A stretch of 6,350 nt of DNA, from positions 1 through 6,350 of the forward strand of contig JAITFL010000119.1 of assembly GCA_031281385.1 (NCBI GenBank). Reading direction: 5' to 3'. The notes beneath the pieces were generated by a model. That model saw nothing but the letters and a program-made list of their open reading frames with translations, had not been told where the DNA came from and did no database searches. The position numbers were made by a program, and so were the translations under genes. Of this stretch, positions 1-5,274 are shown piece by piece. The stretch comes from Holophagales bacterium. GTDB taxonomy: Bacteria > Acidobacteriota > Holophagae > Holophagales > Holophagaceae. Every line of letters starts with the position of its first letter. The stretch's first letter is position 1.

Positions 1-183
1 CCCATCGCGGCGAGCGGGTTTGCGCTTTAACGGCAGCATCAGCGTTCCACCAGGGCGGCTCGCTTCACTCTCGGCGCAGCCTATGCACTCCGTGCCATTC
101 CCTACGGGAAGGGCTATAACACCAAATTGCGTTCAGATGAACGCGATTTGGTATCATTTGGGCTGGCCTCGCATGCGAGCCTA
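1..183. other. Gene-poor stretch downstream of clpX, rich in inverted repeats
   Basis: No convincing gene is seen here. One plus-strand frame stays open from base 2 to a TAG at 185-187, and a minus-strand frame stays open from about 132 to the left edge. Neither shows a start with a ribosome binding site or a recognisable domain. The stretch holds four successive inverted repeats: GCAC/GTGC at 85-95, TTCCC/GGGAA at 98-110, a 13-bp stem at 121-152, and the palindrome CTCGCATGCGAG at 168-179. This density suggests a structured RNA tail or a dispersed intergenic repeat, but a single copy cannot show which. Confidence 0.45.
121..152. repeat. 13-bp inverted repeat (stem-loop) downstream of clpX
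   Basis: ACCAAATTGCGTT (121-133) and AACGCGATTTGGT (140-152) pair over all 13 positions with one T/G wobble, around the six-base loop CAGATG. It lies 32 bases past the clpX stop. Neither side carries a T-tract, so a classic rho-independent terminator is not supported. It could protect the 3' end of the clpX transcript or be part of a repeat element. Confidence 0.6.
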
Positions 184-190
184 TTAGCCC
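160..190. repeat. Nested palindrome spanning the clpX stop codon
   Basis: The 12-base perfect palindrome CTCGCATGCGAG sits at 168-179. It is flanked by a second complementary pair, GGGCT at 160-164 and AGCCC at 186-190, the latter including the last bases of clpX. Together they could fold into an interrupted hairpin at the clpX 3' end. No T-run follows on the minus strand, so a terminator role is uncertain. Confidence 0.45.
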
Positions 191-1449
191 GCCTCTTCCA
201 TAACTTTCAATATTGGCTCTGGGATGCCAAGTTTTTTCTCCACTTCTGGTTTTGTGATGCGCAGTGCAATGTTCTCTTTGCGGTCGGGGTCGGGCATTTC
301 AAACATGTGGTCAATAAGCACTTGTTCAAGCATTGCCCGCAGGCCCCTGGCGCCCAGCTTTTTGGCCACTGCTTGGTCGGCGATGGTTTCAAGCGCACTA
401 TCCTCGATGGTTAGGCTGATGTTGTCTATTTCAAATAGGCGCATGTACTGTTTGACAACGGCGTTTTTTGGCTGGGTGAGGATTCGCACTAGCGCGTCCC
501 TGTCCAGTGGGTCAAGCGATGCCGTAACAGGCAAGCGGCCTACCAGTTCGGGTATGAGGCCGAATTTTATTATGTCCTCTGGCTCGACCAATTTTAGGAA
601 CTCGCTCTTGTCCGATTTTTGCGTAACCTTGGCCCCAAACCCAACGGCCTTCGCCCTGACGCGCTGCTTTACTATGTCTTCGATGCCAATGAAGGCCCCG
701 CCGCAGATGAACAGAATGTTCTTTGTGTCCAGATGGATGAATTCTTGGTGTGGGTGCTTGCGCCCCCCTTGGGGCGGGACGTTGGCAACGGTGCCTTCGA
801 CCAGCTTGAGCAGCGCCTGCTGGACACCCTCGCCCGAAACGTCGCGGGTTATGGACTGGTTTTCGCTTTTCCTGCCAATCTTGTCTATTTCGTCAATAAA
901 CACTATGCCGCGTTGGGCGCGGTCGAGGTCGTGGTTGGCAGCTTGCAGCAGCTTGGTGAGGATGTTTTCAACGTCCTCGCCGACGTACCCAGCTTCAGTC
1001 AGCGTTGTGGCGTCTGCCAGTGCCAATGGGACATCTAGGAGGTTGGCAAGGGTCTGGGCCATTAGGGTCTTCCCCGTACCCGTAGGGCCCAGCAACAGTA
1101 TGTTGCTCTTTGTCAGTTCCACCGAGCCATCGTCCCTTATGGCATCGGCGGGCTGGAGGATGCGCTTGTAGTGGTTATAGACGGCCACGGACAGCCGCCT
1201 TTTTGCATCGTCTTGACCCACCACGTACTCATCTAGGAATGCCTTGATTTCTTTGGGGCGGTATAGCTTTGGTTCTTGCGGCTTTGCAGTTTTGGGCTTT
1301 TTGCTCATCCGCACTTGGGTACTGCCAGCCTCTAAGCACTCATCGCATATAAAGGCCCTCACACCCTGCATCCCCTGCAACAGGTGTTCGACCTCGTGCG
1401 GCCCCTTGCCGCAGAAAGAACAGCGATGGTTTTGTTTTTCCATGTTCAT
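184..1449 (-). CDS. clpX: ATP-dependent Clp protease ATP-binding subunit ClpX
   Basis: AAA+ unfoldase that recognises degradation tags in the cytoplasm, unfolds the protein and threads it into the ClpP peptidase. The 421 residues match the family's usual length (about 420). A four-cysteine zinc-binding domain is at the N terminus (C10, C13, C35, C38). The AAA+ core has Walker A GPTGTGKT (121-128), the pore loop GYVG (154-157), Walker B IVFIDEID (182-189), the RKH loop (230-232), an arginine-finger region LVGR (302-305) and sensor 2 GARGLR (366-371). VGF at 269-271 stands where the ClpP-docking IGF tripeptide normally is, so it probably still binds ClpP. The start at 1449 is favoured because GAGAG lies six bases upstream; an in-frame ATG two codons later is less well spaced. 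It is the last gene of the acyltransferase-greA-clpX operon, 19 bases after greA. No clpP is adjacent, unlike the common clpP-clpX arrangement. Confidence 0.97.
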   Translation of the reverse strand: MNMEKQNHRCSFCGKGPHEVEHLLQGMQGVRAFICDECLEAGSTQVRMSKKPKTAKPQEPKLYRPKEIKAFLDEYVVGQDDAKRRLSVAVYNHYKRILQPADAIRDDGSVELTKSNILLLGPTGTGKTLMAQTLANLLDVPLALADATTLTEAGYVGEDVENILTKLLQAANHDLDRAQRGIVFIDEIDKIGRKSENQSITRDVSGEGVQQALLKLVEGTVANVPPQGGRKHPHQEFIHLDTKNILFICGGAFIGIEDIVKQRVRAKAVGFGAKVTQKSDKSEFLKLVEPEDIIKFGLIPELVGRLPVTASLDPLDRDALVRILTQPKNAVVKQYMRLFEIDNISLTIEDSALETIADQAVAKKLGARGLRAMLEQVLIDHMFEMPDPDRKENIALRITKPEVEKKLGIPEPILKVMEEAG

Positions 1450-1455
1450 TTTTTT

Positions 1456-1460
1456 CTCTC
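1456..1460 (-). promoter_or_regulatory. Ribosome binding site of clpX
   Basis: GAGAG on the minus strand is separated by six adenines from the ATG at 1447-1449. This spacing selects the first ATG over the one at 1441-1443. Confidence 0.6.
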
Positions 1461-1468
1461 AGAAATGG

Positions 1469-1936
1469 CTATTGTTGGTGGATTGTTGACAGTTCTAGCA
1501 CTTCAAACCTCTTTGCCCCTGCGGGGATCTTGATCCGCACTTCTTCGCCCTCGCCAAGCCCAACTAGGGCGGCTCCTATGGGGCTGCTGATGCTTAGGAG
1601 CGATGGGTCTCCATTCAGTTCTTCGGGGAGGACCAATTTATACGTGACCTCTTTTTCTGAATCCAAGTCCAGCAGCTTCACCTTTGAGCCGTACGCCACT
1701 TTGTCCTTTGGAAGCCTTGACACGTTGAGGCTTGCAACTTCGGTTATCCTTTGCTCAAGGGCCACCAGCTTGCCTTGAAACATGTCCCTCTTTGCCAGTG
1801 CCTGCTCATATTCGGCATTTTCTGACAGGTCGCCTTGGGCGGCTGCGGCGGCTATCTCTTTGGGGATTTCAACTAGGAGTGCCTGTTTTATTGCTTGGTG
1901 CTCGGCCTCCAGCTTGGCAAGAACGTGTTTGGTCAT
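1469..1936 (-). CDS. greA: Transcription elongation factor GreA
   Basis: GreA inserts its coiled coil into the secondary channel of RNA polymerase and stimulates cleavage of the backtracked transcript, rescuing stalled complexes. The 155-residue product is close to the usual 158. Residues 1 to about 75 form the coiled coil, with the tip motif GDLSENAEY (35-43), whose acidic D36 and E39 correspond to the catalytic acidic pair of the family. The C-terminal FKBP-like domain has the expected SSPIGAALVGLGEGEEV stretch. The frame is open 44 codons further upstream, but that part lies inside the acyltransferase gene. The ATG at 1934-1936 is chosen because it begins the conserved N terminus and has AAGGA seven bases upstream. 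Its ATG shares one base with the TAA of the preceding gene (TAATG), suggesting translational coupling. Confidence 0.96.
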   Translation of the reverse strand: MTKHVLAKLEAEHQAIKQALLVEIPKEIAAAAAQGDLSENAEYEQALAKRDMFQGKLVALEQRITEVASLNVSRLPKDKVAYGSKVKLLDLDSEKEVTYKLVLPEELNGDPSLLSISSPIGAALVGLGEGEEVRIKIPAGAKRFEVLELSTIHQQ

Positions 1937-2886
1937 TATGGATTCCTTGGGGCTGTAGAGGGGGTCGCCCCCTCGGTTGTGTTTGTTGGCGGCTGTGTCT
2001 TGAACCTTCTGTGCATCCAAAACCAGATGTGCGGGGCGGCGCGTACTTTTTGATCCAGCGCGTCGCACATTAGCTGGGTGGCTGAGAGAATGTCCTTTTC
2101 TGCATCGCTAGATTGCGGAACTGACAATTCGGGCTCGGCCCTTACCATTATTGTGCCATCTGTTTGCGGATAGCTGAAGATGGGGATAATTGGCAAGCCA
2201 AAGCGAAGGGCCAGGGCTGCGGCCGTTGGGTAAGTGGAAGCCCATCTCCCCAAAAACTTAGTGAACACGCCTTGGGAACGTGCGTCTTGGTCAAGGAGGA
2301 AGCCTATTCCCAGCCCATCGCGCAGCGCCCTGATACTTCCTTTCATGGCCCCGCCTTTGTCAATGGCGCGGTTCCCGAACCTTGTCCTTAATGCCCGCAA
2401 CCTAGCGTCCAGCATGGGGTTGTCCAATTTCCTGCCTATCACCGCCAAGGGCCTACCTATGGCTGAAAGGGCCAGCGCCATAGCTTCCCAGTTTCCAAAG
2501 TGTCCGGTGAGTCCAATGAACCCCTTGCCAGCTTTTCTTGCAGCGTCCCAATGTTCAAGCCCCTGGAAGCGCACCCGGTCGGCTAGGTCATCTGGCCCCA
2601 TAAAAAGCAGCTTGGGCAGTGTGAAGGACAGGCCGCCAAAATGCTTGAAACATTCTTTGGCTATTCTGGTGGCCTCGTTCTTTGAAAGGCCAAGGTCTGA
2701 CTTGAGAAGGTTTTCTTTTACCACTCGCCTGTGCCTGCCATCCACCCAATATGCTACTGTGCCTGCCGCCTCGCCCATTGCCAAGGCTGTGTTCCACGGC
2801 ATGTGCCGCAATATCCCTTCCACCAGCAGGTACAGGGCATATTCGGCTGAGTGCCTAACAAGCGTTTGCAAAGATTGGCGGGTCAT
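1936..2886 (-). CDS. LpxL/HtrB-family lipid A biosynthesis acyltransferase
   Basis: Predicted membrane-associated acyltransferase that adds a secondary acyl chain to a lipid A precursor on the cytoplasmic face of the inner membrane. With the start at 2886 it has 316 residues, near the family's 300-310. The hallmark HX4E catalytic motif is HFGNWE (H129, E134). Also visible are the family segments LLDQDA (197-202) followed by GVFTKFLG, and PHIWFWMHRRFK (285-296). The N terminus is hydrophobic (YALYLLVEGIL) without a clear signal peptide. The last 20 residues are rich in Thr, Pro and Asn and look unstructured; their codons carry the greA ribosome binding site. The frame is open to an ATG at 2961, but that ATG lacks a ribosome binding site and lies in a predicted hairpin loop, so the ATG at 2884-2886 (AAGG about 12 bases upstream) is preferred. 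Which acyl chain or position it modifies cannot be told; a broader lysophospholipid-type acyltransferase remains possible. Confidence 0.9.
   Translation of the reverse strand: MTRQSLQTLVRHSAEYALYLLVEGILRHMPWNTALAMGEAAGTVAYWVDGRHRRVVKENLLKSDLGLSKNEATRIAKECFKHFGGLSFTLPKLLFMGPDDLADRVRFQGLEHWDAARKAGKGFIGLTGHFGNWEAMALALSAIGRPLAVIGRKLDNPMLDARLRALRTRFGNRAIDKGGAMKGSIRALRDGLGIGFLLDQDARSQGVFTKFLGRWASTYPTAAALALRFGLPIIPIFSYPQTDGTIMVRAEPELSVPQSSDAEKDILSATQLMCDALDQKVRAAPHIWFWMHRRFKTQPPTNTTEGATPSTAPRNP
1944..1948 (-). promoter_or_regulatory. Ribosome binding site of greA inside the preceding gene
   Basis: AAGGA on the minus strand, seven bases before the greA ATG, lies inside the last codons of the acyltransferase gene. 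It fixes the greA start at 1936. Confidence 0.7.
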
Positions 2887-2911
2887 TGTCGGCGGTTGCC
2901 TTGTTCGGGTC

Positions 2912-2933
2912 GAATAGGGCCTGTGGCCTATTC
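2912..2933. repeat. 7-bp inverted repeat in the acyltransferase leader
   Basis: GAATAGG (2912-2918) and CCTATTC (2927-2933) are perfect inverted repeats around eight bases, some of which can pair further (GCC with GGC). It lies 26-47 bases upstream of the preferred start codon and could be a leader-RNA hairpin or a protein-binding site. Confidence 0.45.
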
Positions 2934-2944
2934 CTGCCCAATAT

Positions 2945-2974
2945 AAAAAATGGCGCCCCATGTTGCCGAGGCGC
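2945..2974 (-). terminator. Terminator-like stem-loop in the acyltransferase leader (possible attenuator)
   Basis: Read on the minus strand, GCGCCTCG (2974-2967) pairs with TGGGGCGC (2960-2953) over eight positions, two of them G/T wobbles, around the loop GCAACA. After two bases comes a run of six Ts (2950-2945). This is the layout of a rho-independent terminator. It lies between a putative promoter near 2989-3017 and the acyltransferase start at 2886, with no gene upstream on this strand to terminate, so premature termination in the leader is the natural reading. The operon promoter could instead lie downstream of it. Confidence 0.5.
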
Positions 2975-2988
2975 TGTGATTAAAAACC

Positions 2989-3017
2989 ATGATAGCACAT
3001 TTCAGGAACCAAAGAAC
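2989..3017 (-). promoter_or_regulatory. Putative promoter of the acyltransferase-greA-clpX operon
   Basis: On the minus strand TATCAT (2994-2989) is preceded by TGC, giving an extended -10 (TGCTATCAT). A weak -35 (GTTCTT at 3017-3012, 17-base spacer) is present. Transcription would start near 2982, giving a leader of roughly 95 bases. An alternative -10, TATATT at 2945-2940, has no recognisable -35. Confidence 0.45.
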
Positions 3018-3062
3018 CCCACAACAGAAAACCGCCGTACTCCGATAAAATAACGTGCTTTG

Positions 3063-3087
3063 TTTTCAACGTTTGTTTTGTTGAAAA
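3063..3087. promoter_or_regulatory. Candidate operator: 8-bp dyad overlapping the -35 box
   Basis: TTTTCAAC (3063-3070) and GTTGAAAA (3080-3087) are a perfect 8-bp inverted repeat separated by nine bases. The right arm contains the whole -35 hexamer TTGAAA of the rightward promoter. The symmetry and position suit the binding site of a dimeric regulator that would block RNA polymerase. No regulator gene is visible in the window. Confidence 0.5.
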
Positions 3088-3110
3088 GGACAGTTTCCCC
3101 ATTGTATAAT
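3081..3110 (+). promoter_or_regulatory. Sigma70-type promoter of the COG2403-type GTPase gene
   Basis: TTGAAA (3081-3086) and a consensus TATAAT (3105-3110) are separated by 18 bases. The predicted transcription start is near 3117, leaving a leader of about 65 bases before the preferred start codon at 3184. Confidence 0.7.
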
Positions 3111-3172
3111 TAGTGCAGGGCCGCATTTCTATGAGGGGCGCATGGCGCACTTTAGGAGAAATGCCAATTAAA

Positions 3173-3177
3173 TGGAG
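3173..3177 (+). promoter_or_regulatory. Ribosome binding site deciding the start of the GTPase gene
   Basis: TGGAG lies six bases before the ATG at 3184. A second site, AGGAG at 3154-3158, is 13 bases from the in-frame ATG at 3172 and only two bases from an out-of-frame ATG at 3161. Spacing therefore favours the start at 3184. Confidence 0.55.
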
Positions 3178-3183
3178 CATACC

Positions 3184-4503
3184 ATGTCAGAACCAAAGCG
3201 CGTTGTCATCCTTGGCGCCGCCGGGAGAGACTTTCACAACTTCAACACCTACTTTCGGGGCAACCCTGCGTACAACGTTGTAGCATTCACTGCAACGCAG
3301 ATTCCGGACATCGCTGGCCGGAAATACCCTGCCGAGCTTGCGGGCGAGTTGTACCCCAGCGGCATACCAATATTGGAAGAAGCCCAGGTAGTTGACATCA
3401 TTAAGCGCGAAAAGGTCAACGAGTGCGTTTTCTCTTACTCGGACGTGACAAACGAATACGTCATGCACCTTGCGAGCGTGTGCATGGCGGCCGGGGCCGA
3501 CTTTAGGCTGATGGGCTGCAATAGCACTATGATCAAATCCAGCAAGCCGGTCATAGCCATAACGGCTGTTCGCACCGGCTCTGGCAAGAGCCAGACCACC
3601 CGCTACATAAGCCGTCTGCTCAAAGGAATAGGAAAAAAAGTTGTCGCCATCCGCCACCCCATGCCATACGGGGACTTGGCCAAGCAAGCCTGCCAACGCT
3701 TTGAGACCTATGCAGACCTAGACTTGCACAAATGCACCATCGAAGAAAGGGAAGAGTACGAGCCGCATATTGACAATGGCTTCATCATCTATTCCGGCGT
3801 GGACTACGAGCGAATACTTAGGCAGGCAGAGCAGGAAGCCGACATTGTCCTTTGGGATGGCGGCAACAACGACCTACCGTTCTATGTCAGCGATTTGCAC
3901 ATAGTGATCGCCGACCCGCACCGTCCTGGGCATGAGCTGGCCTACTACCCAGGCGAAACAAATTTCCGATTGGCGAGCGTGATAATCATCAATAAGTGCG
4001 ACAGTGCCAAGGAAGAAAACATAAAATCCATCGAGGAAAACGCCAAGAAATTCAACCCTGCGGCCACGGTGATTCGCGCCAACAGCCCAGTTACGATAGA
4101 GAAACCAGAAATGGTCAAGGGCAAAAAGGCCCTTGTCATCGAGGACGGTCCTACCCTAACGCACGGCTCCATGTCCTATGGCGCAGGCGTTGTGGCTGCC
4201 AGGAACTATGGCGCGGCAGAGATAGTTGATCCTACGCCGTACGCCGTTGCGTCCATAGCCGCCACGTATCAAAAATATCCGAACGCCAAGGGCATTTTGC
4301 CAGCAATGGGCTATGGCGACAAACAGATCAAAGACCTAGAAGCTACCATTGACGCCACCCCATGCGATGTGGTGCTTTCGGCAACGCCGATAGACATTAC
4401 ACGCGTCCTGAAAGTCAACAAGCCAATGGTGCGCGCAACGTACGAGCTGGAAGAAATAAAGGCTGGGCAGTTGCTGGAAGCGATAAAGAAAGTGGTCAAA
4501 TAG
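3184..4503 (+). CDS. COG2403-type GTPase / cyclic 2,3-diphosphoglycerate synthase-like protein
   Basis: The 439-residue product resembles the family containing the archaeal cyclic 2,3-diphosphoglycerate synthase, which closes 2,3-diphosphoglycerate into the cyclic compound using ATP. Bacterial members are usually called predicted GTPases and their substrate is not established, so a chemical role here is inference. Domains in order: an N-terminal nucleotide-fold start VVILGAAGRDFHNFN (7-21), a P-loop VRTGSGKS (129-136), an acidic strand VLWDGGNND (222-230), a GTPase-like NKCD (270-273) and a conserved C-terminal EDGPTLTHGSM (320-330). The P-loop has Val where Ala or Gly usually begins the motif. 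There is no signal peptide or membrane segment, so it is cytoplasmic. The start at 3184 is preferred for its spacing to GGAG; an in-frame ATG four codons upstream (3172) is possible. The gene stands alone, with its own promoter and a likely terminator, opposite in direction to both flanking operons. Confidence 0.85.
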   Translation: MSEPKRVVILGAAGRDFHNFNTYFRGNPAYNVVAFTATQIPDIAGRKYPAELAGELYPSGIPILEEAQVVDIIKREKVNECVFSYSDVTNEYVMHLASVCMAAGADFRLMGCNSTMIKSSKPVIAITAVRTGSGKSQTTRYISRLLKGIGKKVVAIRHPMPYGDLAKQACQRFETYADLDLHKCTIEEREEYEPHIDNGFIIYSGVDYERILRQAEQEADIVLWDGGNNDLPFYVSDLHIVIADPHRPGHELAYYPGETNFRLASVIIINKCDSAKEENIKSIEENAKKFNPAATVIRANSPVTIEKPEMVKGKKALVIEDGPTLTHGSMSYGAGVVAARNYGAAEIVDPTPYAVASIAATYQKYPNAKGILPAMGYGDKQIKDLEATIDATPCDVVLSATPIDITRVLKVNKPMVRATYELEEIKAGQLLEAIKKVVK

Positions 4504-4527
4504 CCGTCCTCTAGCTGCGACAGTTGG

Positions 4528-4559
4528 GCCTCTTGCAAAACGTCAGTCTTGCAAGTGGC
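4528..4559 (+). terminator. Probable terminator between convergent genes
   Basis: CTTGCAA (4532-4538) and TTGCAAG (4549-4555) form a perfect 7-bp stem around ten bases. Beyond a T/T mismatch the stem extends by GCC/GGC (4528-4530 with 4557-4559). The plus strand then becomes T-rich without an unbroken T-run. Its site, 25 bases past the GTPase stop, favours a terminator for that gene; no T-run follows on the minus strand for the DUF1292 gene. Confidence 0.45.
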
Positions 4560-4569
4560 TCATTTGTTA

Positions 4570-4914
4570 TTAGCTTTGTTCGCGGGACTGCTCTTCTAGT
4601 TGCTTCATCAGGCGCTTGGCTAGGTTGTCGTCTTCGAGGATGGTGTAGTAGTCGCCTTCGACTTCGTAGATTTCGATGCTCAGGTCTATCTCGTCTGACT
4701 CTTCCACGCTTTCTTTTAGCGCCTTGACCTCGAATAGCGGGGCCATGACCACGAAATGGCGGTCTTCAAAGTCTATTTCATCGAGGATGGCGAACTCTTC
4801 GTTGCCGCCTGCCTCGTCCTCTAGCTCGACAATCTCTATATCATCGTCTCCGCAGACGCACACTTCATCTTCATTGCAGTCGCAATCGTGTTGTTTTTCG
4901 TTTTTGTCTGTCAT
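4570..4914 (-). CDS. DUF1292-family small acidic protein with N-terminal cysteine cluster
   Basis: A 114-residue, strongly acidic, presumably cytoplasmic protein of unknown function. Residues 40 to about 108 resemble the DUF1292 family: FAILDEIDFEDRHFVVMAPL (41-60), then IEIYEVEGDYYTILEDDN (80-97) and a short C-terminal helix. The N terminus (residues 9-21) carries H9 and CDC and CVC pairs (C11, C13, C19, C21), a spacing that could bind a metal ion, followed by an Asp/Glu-rich linker. The start at 4914 is supported by AAGGG six bases upstream. It is the last gene of the GH2-chorismate mutase-DUF1292 set, 51 bases after the chorismate mutase stop, and converges on the GTPase gene. Family assignment is from motif recall and no biochemical role can be given. 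Confidence 0.75.
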   Translation of the reverse strand: MTDKNEKQHDCDCNEDEVCVCGDDDIEIVELEDEAGGNEEFAILDEIDFEDRHFVVMAPLFEVKALKESVEESDEIDLSIEIYEVEGDYYTILEDDNLAKRLMKQLEEQSREQS

Positions 4915-4920
4915 GGGACA

Positions 4921-4925
4921 CCCTT
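4921..4925 (-). promoter_or_regulatory. Ribosome binding site of the DUF1292 gene
   Basis: AAGGG on the minus strand, six bases before the ATG at 4912-4914. No convincing separate promoter is seen in the 51-base gap upstream, so the gene is probably cotranscribed with the chorismate mutase gene. Confidence 0.65.
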
Positions 4926-4965
4926 GTAAACCATAAGTTGATTTTTTAGTTTAGCGCCAGTTGGG

Positions 4966-5274
4966 TCAAATTTGTTGCCGAGTGTTCTGGAGGCTCAAAC
5001 ATGCTGTAAATATTTGGTTAAATATTGGCGCTATGGCGTTGCTGGGGAATGGCCCTTCATTTGCCTTCTCCAGCCGGGCAATGATAGCCCCTTCCCTAGC
5101 CGGGTCGCGCAGGCATTGGCTGCCGTCCTGACATTCGGCGTAGATCGCAGCCTTTAGAATGCCTATTTGGCTGGCGGAGGCTGCCCGGCGGTTAAGCAGA
5201 GCCAGCAATTGGTCGTCTATTCCGTCAATTTCGCAGCGAAGGGCTTTTATGGCGCCATCGGGCGATGTGTCCAT
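4966..5274 (-). CDS. AroQ-type chorismate mutase, stand-alone
   Basis: Converts chorismate to prephenate in phenylalanine and tyrosine synthesis. At 102 residues it is a free-standing AroQ domain, not fused to prephenate dehydratase. Active-site residues align with the E. coli mutase domain: R13 (E. coli R11), R30 (R28), K41 (K39), D57 (D48), R60 (R51), E61 (E52) and Q96 (Q88); C92 replaces S84. The spacing from K41 to R60 is 19 residues instead of 12, a seven-residue insertion containing C48 and C54. There is no signal peptide, so it is cytoplasmic. The ATG at 5272-5274 shares one base with the TAA of the GH2 gene (TAATG), and no strong separate ribosome binding site is seen, so translation is likely coupled. 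The regular helices and kept catalytic residues argue for an active enzyme, though activity is inferred. Confidence 0.88.
   Translation of the reverse strand: MDTSPDGAIKALRCEIDGIDDQLLALLNRRAASASQIGILKAAIYAECQDGSQCLRDPAREGAIIARLEKANEGPFPSNAIAPIFNQIFTACLSLQNTRQQI

Noticed and set aside
2..187. Plus-strand frame open from the left edge to TAG at 185-187
   Set aside because: It has no supported start and no recognisable domain, runs through strong inverted repeats and overlaps the clpX end. Kept only as part of the hairpin-region finding.
224..1171. Long plus-strand open frame opposite clpX
   Set aside because: It mirrors the intact, fully motif-supported clpX. Its translation is Ser-rich and low-complexity, matches no family I recognise, and it has no promoter or ribosome binding site.
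1469..2068. Longer greA starting at 2068
   Set aside because: The extra 44 residues lie within the acyltransferase coding sequence and are not GreA-like. The ATG at 1936 has a good ribosome binding site and starts the conserved N terminus.
2234..2917. Plus-strand open frame opposite the acyltransferase gene
   Set aside because: Shadow of a gene with the HFGNWE and DQDA motifs on the other strand; the translation is not recognisable.
1936..2961. Longer acyltransferase starting at 2961
   Set aside because: That ATG has no ribosome binding site, sits in the loop of the terminator-like hairpin, and adds 25 residues not typical of the family.
3131..3161. Possible upstream small frame beginning at ATG 3131 or 3161 in the GTPase leader
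   Set aside because: These ATGs share a frame with no well-spaced ribosome binding site for either, and the frame runs out of phase into the main gene.
2980..3180. Minus-strand 66-residue frame across the intergenic control region
   Set aside because: No ribosome binding site before its ATG, no domain, and it covers the promoter, dyad and leader of the opposite gene.
3187..3696. Minus-strand open frame opposite the GTPase gene
   Set aside because: Shadow of a gene with clear P-loop and NKCD motifs; no independent support.
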